Origin: Berberis thunbergii
Taxonomy: Eukaryota > Streptophyta > Magnoliopsida > Ranunculales > Berberidaceae
Assembly: GCA_003290165.1 (NCBI GenBank)
Contig: QNQO01000225.1
Coordinates: 558,001-622,000, forward strand
Reading direction: 5' to 3'
DNA length: 64,000 nt
Numbering within the stretch: the first letter of the stretch is position 1; each line of letters begins with the position of its first letter. Of this stretch, positions 1 to 9,672 are shown one piece after another. Below the pieces are notes generated by a model. That model saw nothing but the letters and a program-made list of their open reading frames with translations, was not told the DNA's origin and searched no databases. The position numbers and the translations under genes are program-made.

Positions 1-310
1 GGAAGTTTTCTTGCGTGGAATGTACTCTGGTATTTGCTTCCTAGTTGGAAGTAGATAGCTGTTGTAATTACCTGTCTAACGCTGATCCTCGAGATACTTG
101 TCTTAGTAAGACTTACGGGTATTGAGGATAGTTGTGAGACGTATGGGCTTAGCACACTGTAAGAGTTCGGGTTCGTCTGACGGACTGGATCAGGCGGGCT
201 TAAAACTGCTTGGGGCGAATTAATGTTGGGCTGACGTTGGGGCCTGTAATTCCCCGAAATCATCATGACACGTGTATAGCTCAGGGATGTGACCGTTTTT
301 ATGTATTATC
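1..310 (-). repeat. Partial 3' LTR of Tat A
   Basis: These bases align with 18532-18813, the inner-to-outer part of the other LTR, including the shared stretch around the CATCATGACACGTG motif and the final TTTTTATGTATTATC. The element reads on the minus strand, so the rest of the LTR and its outer target-site duplication lie left of the window. A C-rich run just after it (311-326, ggttactccccccaag) becomes a purine-rich tract on the minus strand and is a good polypurine tract candidate. Confidence 0.8.
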
Positions 311-326
311 GGTTACTCCCCCCAAG
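311..326 (-). other. Polypurine tract of Tat A
   Basis: On the minus strand the bases read CTTGGGGGGAGTAACC directly before the 3' LTR. This is the expected place and composition of the primer for plus-strand synthesis in an LTR retrotransposon. The call is by position and composition only. Confidence 0.55.
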
Positions 327-2798
327 TTAGTGGGTCATCACATCGATTCACTAAGTTATTTCTTTGAAAAGATACGTCGCTCATGATAATAATTGAGTCT
401 GAATCCGCTGCTTGAGCCGCGCGCTTCATTAATTGAATGTGTGTCGATTCAACAAAAAAAAATGGGAACCTAATCCTTATTTAGGTCATCCGTATTGCAG
501 AGTCTGACTCTTCTATTTTCATTGCTTTCGAAATTATCGCTCTGTTCATCTTCTAATTAGAAAGGATTGTTCATCTTCGTAATGGTTTAACAAAACCTTA
601 TTGATGACGCAACCTTGGCCAAGGGCCTGGAGTTCTTTGAAGATATGTTGCTTTCTGAGTTTAGCCTTACTGAAATCTGTACGAAGTTCAGGGTCCCCGA
701 GGACCTGTCGTTGTATGTCCTGAAAGGTGACCAGATGCCAATATCGCCACCGGCGGGGTTCATCTGTTTGCATCGAGTGATGCTTCAAACCAGAGTGCAT
801 TTTCCTATTCTGGATGTGATCTGAGAATTCTTAGATCTTTTGGGGATTCTTCCGGCCCAGTTGGGGCCTAATGGATATAGGATCATCATTTTCATACTTA
901 TTAGGGCGAAGGAGGCTAGCGTCCACATGACTCCTTGAGTAATCAAGTTGTTGACCTCTTATCCACTGATGAGTAATGTCGTTTGTAAGATGACGTTGCC
1001 GGCATGTATCGTGAATCTGCCCGATGATTTTAAATTCTGGCAAAAGTACTGCTTCTTAGCTCCTGCGGATTCAAAGTATTTTTGATGCAAGGGTCGTTCG
1101 CTCGAACGAGAGTTTAGGCCACTTCGTAAGTTTGGCATTTTCTTTTGACTTTGATATGCCTGATTACAGGCTAGCTGATCATCGCTTGTGTTTTTTTGTG
1201 CGAAGGTTTCCCACTACTCCTCTTACCCCAGAGGAACAAAATACTATGGAGACGTTCCGCGGTTTGTCGAGGAAGAACGTGGTGGATGTCATAAGTGTCT
1301 CCAACTTCATTCAAAGTAGGTTGTGGGATAACTGGCACGTGGCCCCCTCTGTTTACCGAGCGTCACAAGTCAAGTCGAAGGATGGGGTCTCTTATAGGAA
1401 AAGGAAGGTCGCTGGGGCCAAAACTCTTGTTCTGTCTGACGTGGAGGAGCCGTCTGAAACGCTTGCCTATTTCATGAGTTCAAAAAGGTCATGTGTCCGA
1501 TCTGGGTTGCCTTCAGCACGACCCGCTCCAGAGGAGAAGTGTGCGAGCTTGAGGGCGGAGACTGGCATGTCTGGTTGGGAGAAGGATTACCTGCGGTTTG
1601 CAGGGGTTTACGATAGGTCGAATATCAGTGATGCGCAGGCTGAAGCTTTGAATGAGCGTCTAGTACGGGTTGCAATGGCGGCTTCTGCCGGTGTTGATTC
1701 GTGATGGACTGTACAAGTAGAAGGCTTTAGTGAAGGTTCGCCTGAGGTTGTAGAATCTGATCGTCCCATTGGCGTGTCATCTGAAAGTAACCGTGGCACA
1801 GGCCAAGTTTCTTGTAGTCCACATTGTTCGCCGTCTTGTTTTTTGTCACAATTAGAAGTATTGGAAGGCCCTTTGGATAATTCGTTTCCTCCTCTTCCTT
1901 CGGAGGTTGTTCGTGACAAGGGAAAGGCTGCAAAGGATAGTCTAAGAATAGTGGCAACTACGAAGGGTGGTGCCAACGTGATTCGTGATCAGGGAAGGCT
2001 TCATCTGGATGCGCGGATAAGTAAATTTGCACTAGACTTGGTGAGGATGAGTACTCAGGTCTGGCACCAGAAGGTTGATGTGGAGTACACTTCGAGAAAG
2101 TATATAAGCAAACGTCACAGCTGGCTGATGGATAGCGCTCCGAAGCCCGATGAGGATACGCTAAAAGGGTGGATGTATAAGGGTTTAAAGTACCTTATGT
2201 TGGGTATGTCTCACTTGAGCCAAGTGGTCGTTGCCGGGATGGAAGTCGAGGTGGCTCGTGAAAGGGTATACACCATGAAGTTTGGCTTCTCCCACATGCA
2301 GGCGCTGTATTCTTACGCGCTCTACGAAATTGAACGGCTGTAGAAGCAGGCTGAGGAGAAGAAGCTTGATCAGTCAGCCGTGACCGCTGAGACTTAAAAG
2401 GCTCGTCTGAAGACTCTTGAGCGTGATTTGGTTGAGGCGATGTCTGGGAGAGACAAACTTAAGCAGGAGTTGAGCCGGATGCGCTGACATGTACAGGTTG
2501 CGCAGGAAGCTGCGACTAAGGCGTGTTCTGAACTGCGGTCTCTCGCTGAAGATAATGCTTCGAATGAGGCCGAATGGGCTGCTCAGAAGCAGCAACTGGA
2601 ATCCGATGTGGAGTTCAATGCTCGAGAGGCAAGAAAGGCCAAGGACCATGGGCGGACCTAACTAAGGGGCGAGGGGCAGCCCCCCCCCTCAACTTTTAAA
2701 ATATTTTCAGTATATATATTTTAGTCTTAAAAAAATCTATTATATAATGTAGAATACAATATGACAATTGTTTATGCAAATATTTAAACATGTTTTTG

Positions 2799-2854
2799 TT
2801 GGTGTAGTAGTTGGAGGTTTATCAATTTTAGTAAAATACCTGAGTTCGAAACTC
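2799..2854 (+). promoter_or_regulatory. tRNA-like A and B box segment inside the hAT element
   Basis: TTGGTGTAGTAGTTGG resembles a tRNA A box, and GAGTTCGAAACTC about 30 bp later resembles the B box consensus GGTTCGANNCC. No tRNA cloverleaf can be drawn. It may be a relic of a SINE-like sequence or an internal Pol III promoter. This is a resemblance only. Confidence 0.35.
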
Positions 2855-3191
2855 TTCGAGTGCATTTTTTATTTTATTTTCAATGCAATTTTATTAGTAA
2901 TGGCAAACATTAAAAAATGTTTAGTTTAATAAAAATTTATTAACATTAAATAAATGAATTTTCTTTCGCAAGTAATATAAAACCTCTAACAAAAAATATT
3001 TAAAATTAATATATAAATAATAACGATAGAATTCAATGAAAATATATACCATCAACCAACTCGTATAAAATTTGAGCATCATATAAACTATTTTTTCTTT
3101 GAAATTGTATTATGATCATATTAGGTTCACAAATTTCAAATTTTTTTTAGTTTCACATATAACTTATCCTAATTATTTTGTGATTCTCAAT

Positions 3192-3357
3192 TCTAGACAG
3201 CCAGACTTTATAGCCACTTTTTGGTCAGGTTTTAAGTTTTTTACACTTCTATCTCTTCTATAGATAATGTTTGTGATTGTATTTTAAAGAGAATGGGTAA
3301 AGGTGTAAAAATGCTTTAGCTTGGCCAAAACATGGCTTTAAAGTCTGGCTGCCTAGA
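3192..3357. mobile_element. Small MITE, 166 bp, nested in the hAT element
   Basis: The terminal inverted repeats are about 25 bp with two mismatches: the left arm begins TCTAGACAGCCAGAC and the right arm ends GTCTGGCTGCCTAGA. The interior (CACAAAC, TCTATAGA, long A/T runs) matches, in inverted orientation, the interior of the element at 33057-33217, so this is a repeated family. No target-site duplication is clear. Confidence 0.6.
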
Positions 3358-4659
3358 CAAACTCTTTTGTGATATTAGTTATATATTATAGTTATTATGC
3401 TTGTTTGCTCTTTGCTAAGGTCATCAATAGTGACCTTATTTTGGCTTAAAATGGACTACACTTGGATCCAATTTGATATATGCACTATATTTTTATTGTT
3501 GATTTTTTTATTAGTTACTAGCTTCGGTAGAAAAAAAAATTTGGCTTTACCATTGATAACTACTATTATCAACTAATAAGTATTTTTCATTTCGCCCCCC
3601 TCGACTAAAATCCTGGGTCCGCCCCTGCCAAGGACCAACTCGAACTGGCATGGAGTAGTCTCAGGTTGGCGCGTTGACTAGCAGGTTGGAGCGTGAACTT
3701 GCTGACTCAAAGGTGCTAGAGGAAGAGATTCTGCAGGAACAAGGCAGATAGGAGTTCCATTGGGTTGTACACGGCAAGCTGGAACTACTTGCGTTAATGA
3801 AGGAGGAACATTCGGAGTGGGATCTCGGTCGTTACAAGAATATGTCGTATGTAGACATGACCGTTGCCTTTGCGTAATCGGACTAGGAGGAAAGTTCAGG
3901 CCCTGATGCCCAGGCCGTGGTGCGTGGGGATGTAACTATTGCTCCTTCTTCCATTAAGCTTAGCTCTTCCATTTCTGTACCTTCTCCTATAAGGAGTGAA
4001 TTCTGTACTATTGTACCCATTTTGTCGATCATTAATAAAAAAAAGTTTTATTTGTTTTGTGTTTGTTGTCTCTATTTCATGTTTTTCATTTCGCCTTGTC
4101 GTCTTACTTTGACATAGGTTGATTGAATTAATAGGATGCTAAATGGTCTGTCTGTAGTTGAGAGCTTGATTGTTCTATATTGCAAATGACTCAAGATCAT
4201 TGTTGCGTAGACATGTCCGACAGTGGGCATGTTGCGGACAATTTAGCTGGGGGTCAAGTTGATCGAGTTGTGTCTTGTCCCCAAGATAAGCTGCTTGAGG
4301 TTTGCCTTGCTTGTCTGATTGGTCGACTGCAACTGCTATTATGGGTAAGTTGTGATGGCCGAGCGTATACGTTAGTGCGTTTGTGTCGAGTCAAGCATCG
4401 TAAGCTCGGGCGGCATACTATGTAGCATTTATTTGGGCACTGGTAGTGCAATATATGTATCGACTCGAGTGGCCTTTGCTGGTAATAGGGTGACAGTTTG
4501 TTTGAGCATGAAGACGCTGACTCAACTAGATTTGTCTTGGTGGCAGCTGTTTCGAAAGAGAGCGGGGGTCGCATGGAAAACTACATGGGACTCCCAACTT
4601 CCGAACTGTCTATGTTCAAACGATATGGACTACAGGTTCAAGAAGTAAGGATTTGGCAA

Positions 4660-5260
4660 CTAGCTGAAAAACGGTAGTCCCATGGCGATTGACTAGTCTC
4701 CCACCTTTCAAACTATCTATACCCGCGCGATTGGGGCTACAAGTTTGAGTAAAAGAGGTTCGACGACCAGGCTGAAAGTAGTGGTACCGTGAAAAGCCAT
4801 TGAGATTAATTTAGGACTGACTAGGCTCCCACCTTCCAAATCATCTACACCTATGCACATCAAGCTGCAAATTTGGGAGATTTCGGTGGCCACGATGAAA
4901 AACAGTGGTCTCATTGCAAGCCGTCGGAATCAGTTCACGGCTGACTAGGCTCCCACCTTCTAGACTATCTACACCCGTGCAGTGGGGGCTACAAGTCCAT
5001 GGTTGGTGATTCGGCGGCCACGCTGAAAAACAGTGGTCCCATGGCGAGCCGTCGAAATCGGTTCGGGACTGACTAGGCTCCCATCTTCTAAGCTATCTAC
5101 ACCCGTGCAGTGGGAGCTACAAGTTCAAGGTTGGTGATTTGGCGGTCACGCTGAAAAGCAGTGGTCCTATAGCGAGCCGTCGAAATCAGTTCGGGACTTA
5201 CTAGGCTCCCACATTCCAAACCATCTACACCATCGTTGATTAGACTCCCACTTCCTAGAC
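4660..5260. repeat. Tandem repeats, about 126-bp period, in the 3' region of Tat A
   Basis: The phrase GACTAGGCTCCCA with small changes recurs at 4691, 4819, 4943, 5071 and 5199, a spacing of 124-128 bp. Each unit also carries CATCTACACC-like, AGTGGTCCCAT-like and AGCCGTCGAAATC-like segments. This gives about four full units and a partial one. Tandem repeats in the non-coding 3' region are a known feature of Tat elements and can seed satellite DNA. Nothing suggests coding function. Confidence 0.85.
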
Positions 5261-6800
5261 CATCGAGATTCGCGCTAGGTGTCGGAGAGTACCAAAGTCA
5301 TCGTCATCAACTTTGACTGACTAAGCTTGCCCGGTTGAGGAGGGGTTTCGCTCGTGTGAGGGTGTGCGAACCCATGTTCGCTAGTGTTGTGCACTTTGTA
5401 AACAACATTACCTTAAAACAAACAACGATTCGTAGGTACGGTCTGTGCATCAAGGCTGATTTGGATTTGCGTTTGCGCCAAGCATGTAGCAGAATACTGT
5501 CTGAATGGTGGGCTGAGTGGATCGAGCCTTTGGGCTCGTAAAGGAAGAGTTAGGATTGCGCTACGTGTATGGCATAGATTGCGCGGTGACGTGTGTACGA
5601 CGTAAGGTGTGGGACGGTTGAGTATCAGTTACTCCCCTTCAATTGATGGGGTTGCGTGCAACGTAATTCATTGAACGAACATTGTTTGTCACTTTCATTT
5701 CTCACACGGTATTCAATGTTTGGCAGTTAATGTAGGATGACCGTTTTGTGAACCATTACGCCTATATCATGGTGTTTTCCAATCGCTATAGGCACTATCT
5801 TTCGCAGAGCTTATCTCCTGTAATGTTCTTGTTTGAAGATAATGTTTTGGGTTTTCTAAAGGCTCAAGGGAGATCTCTAGCAATGAAGTTCTCTAATTTT
5901 CTGACATTTGCACTGATCAAGCATGACGATAGTTGCTGTTATGCGTGGTTTCCTGTTCTAGGTGGGCACGTAGTTGATCTGTTGAGATCTCGTAATTTCT
6001 TCTCACATTGCGGAGAAGTAATACAGATTCTCCCCCAAGGGAAGAGTTTGCCGTTCATTTGTTGATGCCTTATCATTGTTTAATTTCAGAGATAGCACCA
6101 GCGGCCATCGTCCGAGCGCCTACCCCCACCACTTCTCGATTAGCTCCGTTGCCTCACCTTGCGCTGGAAATCGACATCTGGGTTGATGTGGAGTTGGACA
6201 TGGCCTGTCGAAGTGGGCCATTGATTCTCAAATATTTTGTCTTCCTTCCGCGGAAGGTGTATACGTTCCGAATTCACCTAATACTTGTCCCAAGTTCACA
6301 GAGTGTGCGAGTTGGACTCGAATTTTTGCCGGTGCTATTGGTTGTCGATTTTGTACCACCTCAGACCATATTTGAGGGGTGTGTCATGGAGGCGTTTGAA
6401 CATAATGCTTTCATCCTGTTCCTGCTCAGTCCAATCTTCGCGGAGAAGTTGAGGAGTGGAGTCTTCTTCGGAGGCCTCTCATAGTAGAATTGTCTAAACA
6501 AGTCATTTACTCCATGTTGCATTGTATTTAGATGCTTATAGTATGTGGTCTTTTGTATCCGCTTCAAGGTGCTTGTTGTTACATTTTTCCAATAATCAAT
6601 AGAGTTTGTTTTCGTAATTCTTCATTTATTTCTTAAATGATTGCAAATCACATAACTATTTTAGAACTAAAACTCTACATTGACTATGGAAAGGGAAACA
6701 AACGACTGAAAGTAGACTAATTGTTGACGGGGAGAAATTGATCTTGGTTTTGAATTGAATTCGGGTTGCTCTTGTGAATCGTTCGGCATACTGTCGAGGT
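5261..6800. other. Tat A internal region without a recognised gene
   Basis: This lies between the tandem repeats and the protease remnant, where pol would be expected. I see no reverse transcriptase, RNase H or integrase motif on either strand. Plus-strand open frames at 5748-6065 and 6008-6484 have no recognised domain. The likely explanation is deletion of pol and replacement by non-coding element sequence. Confidence 0.4.
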
Positions 6801-6975
6801 GCTTCAAAGGTTAGTGAAGAGTAAACCTTATAGAGGGGCGAGTATCCATTCTGACGGAATGTCGAGGGATGTGTCCTCGTTTACCATGGCCTCTCCGTTT
6901 CGCTGGGCAGAAGAGCTTATTGCTTCTGTGCCACTTAAATGTGACGTCTCTACTGTCGTTTGGCCTGGCACTAGT

Positions 6976-7410
6976 TCAGGCTGCTCTGCAAAATGTAGTC
7001 GGATATGGGAACATTCTTTTTGTTTCAGTGTCGTGTAATGGCAGCCTCGTGCCGTAGGTTGGTCTCCACGTAGTCCATTCGGAGTGGTTAGCGGTATACT
7101 TAACACACTGATGAAGGGTGGAGACTATTGCTTCCATATGGTGGAGACTTGGTCTTCCCAAGATAAGGTTGTAGGTTGATGGTGCATCTACTACCATGAA
7201 GTCTAGAAACATGAAATTTCTTAACTATGGCTCCCCTACCACTGTCGCTAACTTTATCTTTCCAATGGGAAAGCATCTCTCCCCGTTGAATCCAATCAGC
7301 GGGTGATCCGAGGGTGTCAGGTTTTCCTCCTTGAAGTCCATGCTGCGGTATGCACTATAGAACAGGACGTTGAGCGAGCTTTTCATATCCACCAGAGCTT
7401 TCTTTACCTC
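6976..7410 (-). pseudogene. Aspartic protease remnant of Tat A
   Basis: On the minus strand the region around 7400-7360 reads ALVDMKSSLNVLF, in the place of the retroviral-type aspartic protease motif D-(T/N/G)-G-S. The glycine is replaced, so the site is not catalytic. Downstream comes FMVVDAPSTYNLILGRPSLH (7199-7140), the typical second half of the plant gypsy protease. The frame is broken between the two parts. Nothing from reverse transcriptase follows. Confidence 0.75.
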
Positions 7411-7679
7411 CCACCTTGCTATGGAGATCGAGATGACTAGGCGTCGTTGTGTGGCGCTCGAACTCTTTCGAGGTCCTTATCTGTAAAGGTCAAGGTGGGA
7501 ATGAGGCTTTGAATCCTCGAGTGGCAAATGTGTCCGTCCTCATCCGCGAGCTGTGTTCGCATCTCCAGTAAGGTCCGCTTGTGAGACCTATACGATTGGT
7601 CTTCATTTGGTTCGACTCCATGAAGGAGATAAATTATCCTTGGGGTCTCATTCTCTATTTCTTTAACTAACTCCCACTG

Positions 7680-8760
7680 TCAGTTCAGGAATTCCTTCTG
7701 TTTGCCTCTACGGATCCAGTACTCAACTTCATACCTCAGACTTTTGTAGTCGTTGGTATTGTGGCCACCTTCCCTGTGGTATGCACAATACTTGTCGTTG
7801 TCACGCTTGGCGGGGTTTCCCCGCGCTTCGGGGGCCACTTCAGATCCTCCCAGTTCTTCATGGAGTTTAGTATGTCTGACAAGCTGGCATTGACGGGTGT
7901 CACAGTCCTGGTTCCAACGTAGTTGGATGTTTTCTCTGGCCTGGACCGACTAGGGTCTGACCTGTTGTCATTGCGCTTTCTCTTGCTCCGTTCTTCGTGT
8001 TCACGTCTCTTTCCCTCATTCTTGTCCTTAGGAGTGGAGGGTTTCTTCTCGCATTCGGTTTCCCTCTTCATGGTTTTCAGCTCTTCCAAGGTAATGTGCT
8101 TCTGAGCGTTCTTGAGGAGTTTTGTCATGTCCAGAGGGGGCTCTAAGGTGAGGTCTTCGTAGAACTTTCCTTCCTTAAGGCCCACAGTGAAGGCTGTCAC
8201 AGACGTGTCGTCGCTGCATTCGTCGATGAGAGTCAGCTCGTTGTTGCAGCGCGTGACATACTCTCTGAGAGTCTCATGGGACCTCTGCTTTAGAGAGAGT
8301 ATGTAGTGTGGGCCTTTTCGAAAACGCTGACTCCATATGAAACGTGTCAGAAACTCCATTACCAGTGGAGTCTCATGGGACATCTGCTTTAGAGAGAGTA
8401 TTAGTGCTGACGTCTTCAGGCTAGTGGGAAAAATTATGCACATCATCGACTCTGATCCTTCTTTGAGGGTCATTACCTGCTGATAATGACGCAGTTTGTT
8501 GAATGGATCGGTGGTTTCGTTGTAGAAGTTGAGCTTCGGGGGAGTGAACTTCTTCGGAAGGGCCTTGTTCGTGATCCAGTCCACAAATGGTGGGATGGAG
8601 AGGCAGTACAGTACGTCTGGTTGTGTGCCCCTCTATGGAGGGAGTTTTGAGGGTCGAGTCCCTCTGCCCTGGTGGCGGGCTCAACGTTAGCTGCGCAACC
8701 TCCCCTAGTCCAATGAGAACTAGTGGGGGCTTGGCTTTTCTGTGCTTGCTCCCTCCCATC
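7680..8760 (-). pseudogene. gag of Tat A, frameshifted
   Basis: The longest open part is 282 codons (8584-7736). It shows the Retrotrans_gag layout: TDPFNKLRHYQQVMTLK, then LREYVTRCNNELTLIDE and VTAFTVGLKEGKFYEDL, followed by a very basic stretch. The frame upstream (8760-8585) and downstream is shifted. In the downstream frame near 7800, KYCAYHREGGHNTNDYKSL is the usual gag C-terminal CxxH segment. A 100-bp tandem duplication inside the open part duplicates ILSLKQ.SHET. The hAT-like element at 8968-18014 separates the gag start from the leader. The protein would form the capsid-like particle if intact, but this copy is not functional. Confidence 0.8.
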
Positions 8761-8984
8761 CTTTAGAGACGGAGGCCTGTGCTGCTCCTGGTCTCCATTA
8801 ACAGGTGGTGAATTTTATCGCGTGAAAACCTCCACCACCTTGGCAATCTGTTGTATTTGAGATGACAACCTATCGATTCGAGGGTCCGTCGTTGCTGTTG
8901 TCGGCGCGGGGGCTTGAATCTGCAGCCCATGTATGACCGAAGCTATTGAAAGCGGGGGTACTGCGCCCAGTGTTCTAAAAATCG

Positions 8985-9171
8985 GCCTGGGCGGCCGCCT
9001 AGGCTCTAGAAGGTGGAAAACCGCCTAGATTAATGGCTGGGCGGGCAGTCTGGGCGGTTCTAGGCTGCCTGGGAGGGTCTGGGAGGGATCTAGGCGGCCT
9101 AGGCGGGTCTAGGCGGATCTAGGCGGTCTAGTCAGCCTAGGCGGCTTAGGCGGGGTCTAGGCGGTTTGGGC

Positions 9172-9172
<1 letters not shown>
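8985..9172. repeat. Degenerate CTAGGCGG short-unit repeat
   Basis: Variants of CTAGGCGG and its inverse CCGCCTAG recur about every 8-12 bp across this stretch. A shorter mirror set lies at 9635-9665 and 17980-18000 at the other end of the transposon, so the subterminal regions could pair with each other. Repeated subterminal motifs are common transposase-binding sites in hAT elements. That role is inferred here. Confidence 0.6.
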
Positions 9173-9206
<34 letters not shown>

Positions 9207-9672
9207 TTTTTATTTTTTATTTTTTATTTTTAATAAGGATGATTGTGTTCTTATTTTATTTTTCTTTGCTATTTTTAGAAATAAACTATTTAATTATTTT
9301 TTATTCAGTATATGTCTAAATATAGCAAATGATGATTACTTAATGGAATTCTCAAAGGATCTACCGGTACCAATTTTACTAATGTAGATTTTATCAAAAA
9401 TAACTGAGGTTATTCATGCAATTTGAAAAAAATAAAAGATTACACAAATTCAAATTTATATAAAGTACTCATCATGACCAACTTTAGTCATTTGAGTTTT
9501 AATAAATTTTGTTTACGATTGTTAATTTTTCATGTTTTTAAATTTTGCATATGTATATTGGCATTAAATTAGATGTAACTGATAAGGTATTATGCTTAAC
9601 TTTTATAAGTTATTAAAGTTATAATACAAACCTAAGACCGCCTAGGCCCCTAGGCGCTAGGCACCTGCTCGC

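Larger units (their letters stand above)
2647..3627. mobile_element. hAT-like non-autonomous DNA transposon, 981 bp
   Basis: The ends are CATGGGCGGACC and GGTCCGCCCCTG, an inverted repeat of 12 bp with one mismatch. An 8-bp direct repeat, CCAAGGAC, flanks it at 2639-2646 and 3628-3635. The CAGGGGCGGA terminus is widespread in plant genomes. No transposase frame is present. The element interrupts the coiled-coil tail of the Tat A antisense ORF. It carries a tRNA-like segment at 2799-2854 and a smaller inverted-repeat element at 3192-3357. Confidence 0.82.
582..4040 (+). pseudogene. Antisense ORF of Tat A, decayed (Transposase_28-like)
   Basis: This is a broken ORF lying antisense to gag-pol. 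It starts at ATG 582 and meets a stop at codon 3. Reading on in pieces gives the frame at 603-824, a piece at 831-1070 with PNGYR and ILIRAKEA motifs, a 190-codon open stretch at 1132-1704 and another at 1774-2343, then a charged, probably coiled-coil tail (2344-2640 and 3628-3900). The pieces match the antisense ORF of Tat B at 28605-30662 (shared GFICLHR, PNGYR, LMLGMS and ARER.Y motifs). The family corresponds to the plant 'putative gypsy type transposon' (Transposase_28) proteins, whose role is unknown. A hAT-like element interrupts the tail. AATAAA at 4033 lies just after the likely end. Confidence 0.7.

Noticed and set aside
3360..3600. Possible coding relic within the right part of the 981-bp hAT element
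   Set aside because: AT-rich with frequent stops. No transposase motif (no hAT dimerisation region, no zinc finger).
5748..6484. Two overlapping plus-strand open frames of 105 and 158 codons in Tat A
   Set aside because: No recognised motif, inside the deleted pol region. They do not resemble the Tat B region in the same position.
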